Origin: an uncultured Eubacteriales bacterium
GTDB taxonomy: Bacteria; Bacillota; Clostridia; Christensenellales; CAG-917
DNA: 5,266 bases
Direction of reading: 5' to 3'
Assembly: GCA_900550855.1 (NCBI GenBank)
Contig: URTQ01000101.1
Coordinates: forward strand, 1 to 5,266
The position numbers and the translations under genes were made by a program. Each line of letters starts with the position of its first letter. The first letter of the stretch is position 1. Under the pieces are notes generated by a model. The model saw nothing but the letters and a program-made list of their open reading frames with translations. It was not told where the DNA came from and made no database searches. Shown piece by piece: positions 1 through 5,266 of the stretch.

Positions 1-78
1 CAACCCTAATTTACATAGCGTAAATGAGTTGACAGGCGGATGCCTTTGACACAGTTATTCGACCGTTTTCTTGCCCTG
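1..78. other. Window edge, no recognisable gene
   Basis: No gene can be supported here. One plus-strand frame is open from the window edge to a TGA at 47-49, only 15 codons, so it could be the tail of a gene converging on tsaD but cannot be identified. A short 6-bp stem lies at 9-14/20-25 with loop ATAGC. A 4-bp stem AGGC/GCCT lies at 34-37/42-45. TTGACA occurs twice, at 29-34 and 46-51, but neither copy has a convincing -10 box at a proper distance. Confidence 0.5.
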
Positions 79-208
79 CCCTCAGGCGATGATTGAGATG
101 AAGAACAAGGAAACGCCCTTTTGCGAATCCGCCCAACGTACCGAATCGTACGTGACGGGTGAGCAAAAGGGCGTTGACGACGTTATTCGCTCAATCATCA
201 CCTGAGGG
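79..208. repeat. Nested coaxial inverted-repeat element at the tsaD 3' end
   Basis: Three inverted repeats share almost one centre near position 144. The outer arms, 79-97 (CCCTCAGGCGATGATTGAG) and 190-208, match at 18 of 19 positions, with the single mismatch at 87/200. After a one-base bulge the pairing continues imperfectly between 99-106 and 182-189. The middle arms, 112-124 (AACGCCCTTTTGC) and 163-175, are a perfect 13-bp match. The inner arms, 136-141 (ACGTAC) and 148-153, enclose loop CGAATC, and CCC 132-134 can pair with GGG 157-159. The whole can fold into one long imperfect hairpin. It covers the last codons and stop of tsaD. Terminal inverted repeats without a transposase suggest a MITE-like or REP-like element (inference); no clear target-site duplication is visible. 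It could also serve as the 3' end or terminator of the tsaD transcript, since the strand downstream of the middle stem is moderately T-rich. Confidence 0.7.
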
Positions 209-1226
209 GGACGGTGGCACGGGCGTCAAGGGTTAAATCAGCCTCATCCGCACCGCTCTTTATGAGGAAACAAGCGGCTGCGCCTATCATTGCGGCGTTG
301 TCGGTGCAATATTTGAGTTTGGGATAATGAACGTTGCAACCTTTCGAGGCGAGTTCGTCGAAACGACGGCGAAGTTCCTCGTTTGCGCTGACGCCGCCGG
401 CGACGGCTACGTCTTTGATACCGGTTGCGCGAATGACTTTTTCAAGGGTATCGACGAGTTGCGAAACGGCGCATTTTTGAAAACTTGCGGCGATGTCCGC
501 ACGGGGTATTTCTTCGCCTTTTTGTTCGAGGTTGTGAACGAGATTTATGACGAAGGTTTTGAGTCCACTATAACTGAAATACAGGTCATCTAACCCACTC
601 GATTTGGGTTCTGGCATATTGTAAATCGGCTTTCCTTCGCGCGCTAATTTTTGGATTTCAGGACCGCCGGGATATGGCAATCCGAGCACCCTTGCAACCT
701 TGTCGAACGCCTCGCCGCAAGCGTCGTCGCGGCTCTGCGCAATGAGTTCGATATGCTCGTAATCGAGCACTTTTACGATTGCGGTGTGTCCGCCGCTTGC
801 AAGCAAGCAAAGGTACGGCGGTTCGAGATTGCTGTCGATATAATTTGCGGCGATGTGCCCTTTGACGTGAGATACGGCAAAAAGCGGCTTTTGCCACGCA
901 TACGCAAGTCCTTTGGCAAAGTTTACGCCCACCAAAAGCGCACCCAAAAGCCCTGCGCCGTAGGTTACGGCGACTGCGTCGATGTCGTCCTTTGTCATAT
1001 GCGCTTGTTCGAGTGCTTCTTTGACGACGTTTTCGATTGCAAGCGTGTGATTTCTGCTCGCGATTTCGGGAACGACGCCGCCGAATCGACGGTGTATTTC
1101 TATTTGCGTGGCAACCACGTTTGACACGACTTCTCTGCCGTCACGCACAATCGCGCAAGCGGTTTCGTCGCAACTCGACTCGATGGCAAGCACCGTTAAA
1201 CCTTGCTTATTCTGCAAATCGTTCAT
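198..1226 (-). CDS. tsaD: tRNA N6-adenosine threonylcarbamoyltransferase TsaD
   Basis: TsaD (formerly YgjD/Gcp, Kae1 family) transfers the threonylcarbamoyl group from threonylcarbamoyl-AMP to A37 of ANN-decoding tRNAs, giving t6A. It acts in the cytoplasm with TsaB and TsaE, while TsaC or TsaC2 makes the AMP intermediate; none of these partners is in the window. The 342-residue protein has the usual family length. It starts with the ASKHA-fold phosphate loop (AIESSCDETACA, about 14-25), then VVPEIASRNH (51-60), the metal-binding HVKGH (ligands H120 and H124), LLASGGHTAIV (141-151), GEAFDKVARVLGLPYPGG (171-188), AGGVSANEELR (276-286) and CTDNAAMIG with metal ligand D309. The ATG at 1226 is the first in frame and leaves about ten residues before the conserved core; its ribosome site is weak (CGGAA close upstream). 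The gene lies 125 bp after prfB behind a hairpin cluster. The last codons and TGA stop fall within an inverted-repeat arm, so the final residues may have been contributed by that element. Confidence 0.98.
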   Translation of the reverse strand: MNDLQNKQGLTVLAIESSCDETACAIVRDGREVVSNVVATQIEIHRRFGGVVPEIASRNHTLAIENVVKEALEQAHMTKDDIDAVAVTYGAGLLGALLVGVNFAKGLAYAWQKPLFAVSHVKGHIAANYIDSNLEPPYLCLLASGGHTAIVKVLDYEHIELIAQSRDDACGEAFDKVARVLGLPYPGGPEIQKLAREGKPIYNMPEPKSSGLDDLYFSYSGLKTFVINLVHNLEQKGEEIPRADIAASFQKCAVSQLVDTLEKVIRATGIKDVAVAGGVSANEELRRRFDELASKGCNVHYPKLKYCTDNAAMIGAAACFLIKSGADEADLTLDARATVPLR

Positions 1227-1242
1227 TGTTCCGTAAAAATTG

Positions 1243-1273
1243 ATTTTATGCGGTTAGAATACCGCTTTTGCAA
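1243..1273 (-). promoter_or_regulatory. Possible weak promoter for tsaD
   Basis: On the minus strand TAAAAT (1248-1243, five of six matches to TATAAT) is preceded by TTGCAA (1273-1268, four of six matches to TTGACA) with a 19-bp spacer, longer than the optimum. The -35 box lies inside the arm of a hairpin, which weakens the case. If used, it would let tsaD be transcribed apart from secA-prfB. This is a tentative call. Confidence 0.2.
1250..1265 (-). repeat. Short stem-loop upstream of tsaD
   Basis: Perfect 5-bp inverted repeat GCGGT/ACCGC at 1250-1254 and 1261-1265, with a 6-nt loop. It directly abuts the next inverted repeat at 1266-1303. On the coding (minus) strand it is followed by ATAAAATCAATTTTT, so the T-run is too far from the stem for a standard terminator. 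It would lie in the tsaD leader, about 24 nt before the start codon. Confidence 0.35.
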
Positions 1274-1303
1274 GGTTTGCGCAAAACTTTTCACCTTGCA
1301 AAA
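1266..1303. repeat. 11-bp perfect inverted repeat in the prfB-tsaD gap
   Basis: TTTTGCAAGGT at 1266-1276 is exactly complementary to ACCTTGCAAAA at 1293-1303, around a 16-nt loop that holds the palindrome TTGCGCAA (1277-1284). On either strand the T-run comes before the stem and the A-run after it, the reverse of an intrinsic terminator, so that role is unlikely. In RNA the A and U runs extend the stem. It may be a leader structure of tsaD, a transcript-stabilising hairpin or a small repeat element; the function is unknown. Confidence 0.55.
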
Positions 1304-1332
1304 CAGCAACGGCACGCAAATGCGTACCGTCG
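1298..1332 (-). terminator. Possible intrinsic terminator or attenuator after prfB
   Basis: On the minus strand CGACGGTACGC (1332-1322) pairs with GCGTGCCGTTG (1317-1307) around the tetraloop ATTT. All 11 positions pair in RNA, two as G-U wobbles, so the stem is better on the minus-strand transcript than on the opposite strand. It begins 19 nt after the prfB stop codon. The following tract is CTGTTTTGC, a broken and rather weak U-run. It could partly terminate secA-prfB transcription ahead of tsaD, or simply protect the 3' end. The T-run also forms the start of the next inverted repeat, so the two folds compete slightly. Confidence 0.4.
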
Positions 1333-1351
1333 AAAATTGCTAATTCGTATC

Positions 1352-2461
1352 TTATTTTTGTATTGACGAAAGTTTGAGATACTCGTTGATAAACCCGTCG
1401 AGATCGCCGTCCATAACCGCTTGTACGTTGCCCGTTTCGTAGTTCGTGCGGTGGTCTTTGACCATCGTGTACGGACAGAAAACGTAACTGCGGATTTGGC
1501 TTCCCCACTCGATTTTTTTGAGTTGACCGCTGATTTGCGCCGCTTCTTCTTCACGCTCGCGCTCACGTTTTTCGATGAGTTTTGAACGAAGCATTTGCAT
1601 TGCGACTTCGCGGTTTTGAATCTGGCTTCTCTCGTTCTGGCACGCCACGATAATGCCCGTGGGGATGTGCGTAATGCGGATTGCGGATTCGGTTTTGTTG
1701 ACGTGTTGTCCGCCTGCGCCCGACGAGCGATAGGTGTCCACCTTCAAGTCTTCGGGACGAATTTCGATTTCGGACGTATCGATGATTTCGGGCATAACTT
1801 CGAGGGAAGCAAAGGACGTATGACGTCTTGCGTTTGCGTCGAACGGCGAGATACGCACGAGTCTGTGAACGCCTTTTTCCGCTTTGAGATAGCCGTACGC
1901 GTTGTCGCCCTCGACCCTGAACGTAACGGATTTTATGCCCGCTTCGTCGCCTGCGAGATAGTCGAGTTCGGTGCAAGTCCAGCCCGTGCGCTCGCAATAG
2001 CGCGTGTACATTCTGTAAAGCATACTGCACCAGTCTTGCGCTTCCGTACCGCCTGCGCCCGCGTGCAAGGTAAGGATTGCGTTGAGCGAGTCGTACTTGC
2101 CGCTAAGAAGCGTTGCAAGCGACAGACTTTCCACCGCTTCGGAAAGGTCGTGAACGGTCGTGAGAATCTTCTCGTCTTCCGATTCGTCGCCTTCGAGTTC
2201 CACGATGTCGATTGTGTCGAGAGCGTCGTCTATGCGCGCAATCATCTTTTCGAACTTCTCGATTTTGCTTTGCAACTGACTCATTTCTTTGGACACTTTC
2301 TTTGCGTTGTCGGGGTCATCCCAAAATCCGTCGGCGTTTTGAATCGCTTCGAGTTCTTTGATTCTGTCGCGGATTTTAGCGGGATTTATACTTTCGTAAG
2401 CGCGCACCATTTCCGTGCGCATTTCTTTTAGTTGGTTTCTCGGTTCGTTGTAATCTAACAT
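1352..2461 (-). CDS. prfB: Peptide chain release factor 2 (RF2), no frameshift
   Basis: RF2 recognises UGA and UAA stop codons in the ribosomal A site and triggers hydrolysis of peptidyl-tRNA. The 369 residues match the family length. The N-terminal helical domain spans about 1-115, followed by the tRNA-mimicking core with HAGAGGTEAQDW (133-144), the stop-codon reading tripeptide SPF (205-207) that marks RF2 rather than RF1, and the catalytic GGQ at 250-252 in SSGAGGQHVNKTESA. Residue 246 is serine, unlike the threonine of E. coli K-12. The ATG at 2461 is chosen because AGGA lies 8 nt upstream and because it places GGQ at the same number as in E. coli RF2. The frame is continuous from this start: codons 22-27 read TAC GAA AGT ATA AAT CCC, with no CTT-TGA slippery stop, so the usual autoregulatory +1 frameshift is missing. 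It follows secA by 86 bp with no visible terminator, suggesting co-transcription. Confidence 0.98.
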   Translation of the reverse strand: MLDYNEPRNQLKEMRTEMVRAYESINPAKIRDRIKELEAIQNADGFWDDPDNAKKVSKEMSQLQSKIEKFEKMIARIDDALDTIDIVELEGDESEDEKILTTVHDLSEAVESLSLATLLSGKYDSLNAILTLHAGAGGTEAQDWCSMLYRMYTRYCERTGWTCTELDYLAGDEAGIKSVTFRVEGDNAYGYLKAEKGVHRLVRISPFDANARRHTSFASLEVMPEIIDTSEIEIRPEDLKVDTYRSSGAGGQHVNKTESAIRITHIPTGIIVACQNERSQIQNREVAMQMLRSKLIEKREREREEEAAQISGQLKKIEWGSQIRSYVFCPYTMVKDHRTNYETGNVQAVMDGDLDGFINEYLKLSSIQK

Positions 2462-2469
2462 ATTGGTTT

Positions 2470-2473
2470 TCCT
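2470..2473 (-). promoter_or_regulatory. prfB ribosome binding site
   Basis: AGGA on the minus strand, 8 nt before the ATG at 2461, within the run TAGGAAAA. It supports this start over the later in-frame ATGs at codons 14 and 18, which would cut into the N-terminal domain. Confidence 0.6.
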
Positions 2474-2547
2474 ATTATAGCGTCACCGTATTTTTTCACG
2501 ATGCGATGTTTATATGGCGAAATTTGCTCTATAAAACACCGTTTTCG

Positions 2548-5208
2548 TTATTTATTTTTTCCGCAGCAGTTCTTATATTTAAGACCGCTACCGCACGGAC
2601 ACGGGTCGTTTCTGCCCACTTTTTTGTCCGAGCGCACGCTCTTTTGCGCCGCCGCGATGTTCTGTCTTACGGACGACGTAGAGCCGTCTTCTCTCTTTTC
2701 GACGTGGATTTTGAGAAGTATGGAAGCGGTTTCGGAATGTATTCTCGACACCATATCTTCAAACATATCCCAGCCTTCTTGGCGGTATGCGATGACGGGG
2801 TCGCGCTGACCGTAGCCGCGAAGTCCTATGCCTCGTCTTAACGCGTCCATTGCGTCGATGTGTTCCATCCACTTCGAGTCGACCGTCTTCAAAAGCACCA
2901 CTCTTTCGAGTTCGCCGAAGTCGAATCCGTCCGCTTTGGTCGCTTCGACTTTGTCGTTGTAGTCTTTGAGCGCGACTTTCAAAACCGCGTCTTTGAGTTT
3001 GTACACGTTGAAGCACGAGCAGAGTTCGGGGGTCATAAGATTCGTGCCTTGCGGAAGCATTTTTTGTTCGAGAGATTGATTGAACGCCGCATAATCCCAC
3101 GTCTGATAATCGGTCTTGTAGTCGGCGTAGTAGCCGATGATTTCTTCTGCAAGGTCGTCTATCATATCGAGGATTTGCTCGTGTACGTCCATACCGTCAA
3201 GCACTTTTCCTCTCTCTTTGTAGATGATTTCGCGTTGCGCGTTCATAACGTCGTCGTAACTCAAAACCTGTTTTCTTATCGAGTAGTTTCTGCCCTCGAC
3301 GACCTTTTGCGCTCTTTCTATTTGCTTTGTGATTATGCCGTTAGAAATGGGCATATCGTCGGGCAAGTGCATAGTTTCGGCAATGGATTTCATTCTGTCG
3401 CCGCCAAAAATGCGCGCGATGTCGTCTTCCATCGAGATGTAGAAAACGGTGCTACCGGGGTCGCCCTGACGTCCGCTACGACCTCTCAACTGATTGTCGA
3501 TACGTCTGCTTTCGTGGCGTTCCGTGCCGATAATGCGCAAACCGCCGAGTGCGACAACTTTCTCTTTTTCCTCGTCGCAGATTGCCTTGAACGCGTCGTA
3601 GTGGTGCTTGTACACCTCTTTTGCGGCGATAATCGCAGGGTCGTTGCTTGCGTGCGGCGAGGACGCCATTTCGATGACTTCGAGAGGATAGCCGTCCTTT
3701 TCCATACGTTGTTTCGCTTGGAAGTCAGCGTTGCCGCCGAGCATAATATCCGTTCCGCGTCCTGCCATATTCGTTGCGATAGTGACAGAATTGAGTCTGC
3801 CTGCTTGCGCGATTATCTCGGATTCTTGCTTGTGGAATTTTGCGTTCAAAACGTTGTGCGGTATGCCCTTACGCTTCAAAATATCGCTGAGTTGTTCGCT
3901 CTTTTCAACGCTTATCGTACCGACGAGAAGAGGTTGTCCCGTCGCGTGATGGTCGATGATATCTTGCACGATTGCGGTGATTTTTCCGCTAACCTTGGTG
4001 TAAATCTGGTCGTGTTCGTCAACTCTCTTCGAGGGTTTGTTGGGCGGAATAGTGACGACGTCGAGCGCGTATATACCCTCGAATTCGTCTTCTTCGGTCT
4101 TTGCCGTACCCGTCATACCCGCGAGTTTCTTGTACATACGGAAGAAGTTTTGGAAGGTTATCGTCGCAAGCGTTTTGTTCTCGCTTCTGATTTGGACGTG
4201 TTCCTTTGCTTCTATCGCTTGGTGCAAGCCTTCGTTGTAGCGACGACCTATCATAATACGACCCGTAAATTCGTCCACTATCAGCACTTCGCCGTCGCTG
4301 ACGATGTAGTCGGTGTCGCGCTTCATAATGAAGTGCGCTTTGAGCGCGGCTTGAATGTGGTGATAAAGGTCGGTATTTTCAAGATCGGTGAGGTTTGCGA
4401 CGTGGAAGAATCTTTCCGCTTTCTCGATACCTTGATCGGTGAGCATTATCGTCTTTTCTTTTTCCTCGATGGTGAAATCGTCGCCCTCTCTGCACTGACG
4501 CGCAAAATTGTCCGCGCTCTTGTAAAGTTCGCTGGATTTTCCGCCTCTGCCCGAAATGATGAGCGGCGTTCTCGCCTCGTCGATGAGAATCGAGTCAACC
4601 TCGTCGATTATGGCGTAATTGAGTTCGCGTTGCACCTTGTCCGTCTTTCTCACGACCATATTGTCGCGCAAGAAGTCGAAGCCGAGTTCGTTGTTGGTGC
4701 AGTAGGTTATATCGCTTTGATACGCCTTTCTCTTTTCTTCGACGCTCATTTGCGGCACGACTACGCCGACGGTAAGTCCCAAAAACTTGTAGAGTTTGCC
4801 CATCCACGCCGCGTCGCGCGTTGCGAGATAGTCGTTGACCGTGACGACGTGAACGCCCTTGCCCGTAAGCGCGTTGAGGTATGCGGGAAGCGTTGCCACG
4901 AGCGTCTTTCCTTCGCCCGTACCCATTTCCGCGATACGTCCCTGATGAAGCGCGATGCCGCCGATAAGTTGGACGTGGAAGTGGCGCATACCCAGCACTC
5001 TCTCGCCCGCTTCTCTCACCACCGCGTATGCGTCGGGAAGAATATGGTCGAGCGTTTCGCCGTCTGCGAGCCGCTTTTTAAGCACGTCCGTCTGACTTAC
5101 GAGCGTATCGTCGTCCATCGCCGAGTACTTGGGCGCGAGAGCCTCGATTTTGTCGGCGATTTTATTGAGTTTTCTGACCTTAAATTTGTTTTCGTTAAAA
5201 AGTGCCAT
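2548..5208 (-). CDS. secA: Preprotein translocase ATPase SecA
   Basis: SecA is the ATP-driven motor that pushes signal-peptide-bearing preproteins through the SecYEG channel; it cycles between cytoplasm and inner membrane face. The 886-residue protein is complete. In order: Walker A in MGTGEGKT (95-102), TVNDYLATRDA (123-133), CTNNELGFDFLRDNM (170-184), Walker B DEVD (202-205), the preprotein cross-linking region (about 220-355), MTGTAKTEEDEF (365-376), motif V TNMAGRGTDI (479-488), motif VI QLRGRSGRQGDPG (573-585), the scaffold VLSYDDVMNAQRE (648-660), the two-helix-finger region around SKWMEHIDAMDALRRGI (778-794), and a C-terminal SEC-C zinc motif (C870, C872, C881, C882). About 50 residues between 490 and 552, absent from the short B. 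subtilis form, explain the extra length; such insertions are common in the family. The start is backed by GGTGA upstream and the typical MALFNENK-type N-terminus. It is the first gene of the likely secA-prfB operon. Confidence 0.99.
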   Translation of the reverse strand: MALFNENKFKVRKLNKIADKIEALAPKYSAMDDDTLVSQTDVLKKRLADGETLDHILPDAYAVVREAGERVLGMRHFHVQLIGGIALHQGRIAEMGTGEGKTLVATLPAYLNALTGKGVHVVTVNDYLATRDAAWMGKLYKFLGLTVGVVVPQMSVEEKRKAYQSDITYCTNNELGFDFLRDNMVVRKTDKVQRELNYAIIDEVDSILIDEARTPLIISGRGGKSSELYKSADNFARQCREGDDFTIEEKEKTIMLTDQGIEKAERFFHVANLTDLENTDLYHHIQAALKAHFIMKRDTDYIVSDGEVLIVDEFTGRIMIGRRYNEGLHQAIEAKEHVQIRSENKTLATITFQNFFRMYKKLAGMTGTAKTEEDEFEGIYALDVVTIPPNKPSKRVDEHDQIYTKVSGKITAIVQDIIDHHATGQPLLVGTISVEKSEQLSDILKRKGIPHNVLNAKFHKQESEIIAQAGRLNSVTIATNMAGRGTDIMLGGNADFQAKQRMEKDGYPLEVIEMASSPHASNDPAIIAAKEVYKHHYDAFKAICDEEKEKVVALGGLRIIGTERHESRRIDNQLRGRSGRQGDPGSTVFYISMEDDIARIFGGDRMKSIAETMHLPDDMPISNGIITKQIERAQKVVEGRNYSIRKQVLSYDDVMNAQREIIYKERGKVLDGMDVHEQILDMIDDLAEEIIGYYADYKTDYQTWDYAAFNQSLEQKMLPQGTNLMTPELCSCFNVYKLKDAVLKVALKDYNDKVEATKADGFDFGELERVVLLKTVDSKWMEHIDAMDALRRGIGLRGYGQRDPVIAYRQEGWDMFEDMVSRIHSETASILLKIHVEKREDGSTSSVRQNIAAAQKSVRSDKKVGRNDPCPCGSGLKYKNCCGKNK

Positions 5209-5211
5209 AGT

Positions 5212-5219
5212 TCACCTTT
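5212..5219 (-). promoter_or_regulatory. secA ribosome binding site
   Basis: AAAGGTGA on the minus strand ends 3 nt before the ATG at 5208. GGTGA is complementary to the 5' part of the anti-Shine-Dalgarno sequence, so the short apparent spacing is normal for this alignment. Confidence 0.7.
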
Positions 5220-5234
5220 ATTATATTTAAGCAA

Positions 5235-5263
5235 ATTATACTATATAAATTTGCATATATCAA
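5235..5263 (-). promoter_or_regulatory. Sigma-70/sigma-A type promoter of secA
   Basis: On the minus strand TTGATA (5263-5258, five of six matches to TTGACA) is followed after exactly 17 bp by a perfect TATAAT (5240-5235). The expected start of transcription near 5228 gives a leader of about 20 nt that still contains the ribosome site. The surrounding DNA is very AT-rich. No operator or riboswitch is visible, although only a few bases beyond the -35 box are in the window. No SecM-like arrest peptide can fit in the visible leader. Confidence 0.75.
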
Positions 5264-5266
5264 TCT

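Noticed and set aside
29..58. TTGACA at 29-34 as a plus-strand promoter
   Set aside because: The best -10 candidate, AGTTAT at 53-58, matches at only three of six positions, and no gene follows on the plus strand.
89..205. A 38-codon plus-strand frame beginning ATGATTGAG and running through the nested repeat, overlapping the tsaD end
   Set aside because: No properly spaced ribosome site, the whole frame is made of inverted-repeat arms, and it opposes tsaD. More likely a by-product of the repeat.
651..1124. A 157-codon open frame antisense to tsaD
   Set aside because: Shadow of tsaD; the conserved TsaD motifs on the other strand explain this DNA fully.
2402..2420. 6-bp hairpin GCGCAC/GTGCGC in the early prfB coding region, near where a frameshift stimulator might sit
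   Set aside because: It comes from ordinary Arg, Thr, Val and Ala codons, and there is no shift site to stimulate.
1595..2431. A 278-codon open frame antisense to prfB
   Set aside because: It lies wholly inside a certain gene, has no recognisable domain, and its composition is that expected of the complement of a coding frame.
2474..2479. Perfect TATAAT just upstream of prfB as a separate promoter
   Set aside because: No -35 box at 16-18 bp, and a start about 7 nt downstream would remove the prfB ribosome site from the transcript.
2462..2547. Terminator or regulatory RNA between secA and prfB
   Set aside because: No stem of useful length followed by a T-run on the minus strand; only short chance repeats such as CACCGT at 2484-2489 and 2537-2542.
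1..5266. A novel defence, mobile or biosynthetic gene system
   Set aside because: Nearly all of the window is three well-known housekeeping genes; no unassigned protein of convincing length, CRISPR array, integrase or transposase is present.

Overview
The window holds three complete housekeeping genes, all on the minus strand and so transcribed from high to low coordinates: secA (preprotein translocase ATPase), then prfB (peptide chain release factor 2), then tsaD (tRNA t6A37 threonylcarbamoyltransferase). The secA-prfB pair is a classic Bacillota (Firmicutes) arrangement, known for example in Bacillus subtilis. With the protein sequences, roughly half-GC genes and AT-rich control regions, this points to a clostridia-like bacterium. 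I cannot place it more closely from sequence alone.

Layout from the transcription start. Positions 5235-5263 carry a near-consensus vegetative promoter with a 17-bp spacer, followed by a short leader with a Shine-Dalgarno sequence and secA (5208-2548). An 86-bp gap without a visible terminator leads to prfB (2461-1352). A 125-bp gap (1227-1351) is almost filled by three adjacent stem-loops, the first of which looks like a weak terminator or attenuator. Then comes tsaD (1226-198). The tsaD stop codon lies inside the right arm of a 130-bp nested inverted-repeat element (79-208). Positions 1-78 hold no recognisable gene.

The three proteins act in different processes: membrane protein export, termination at UGA and UAA, and modification of ANN-decoding tRNAs. 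They share a growth and translation theme but do not form one pathway. tsaD ends in TGA, a codon read by the RF2 encoded just upstream. prfB is one uninterrupted frame: the programmed +1 frameshift that autoregulates most bacterial RF2 genes is absent.

I see no sign of a new multi-gene system. The parts least explained by ordinary annotation are the nested inverted-repeat element at the 3' end of tsaD, the hairpin cluster between prfB and tsaD, and the loss of the prfB frameshift.
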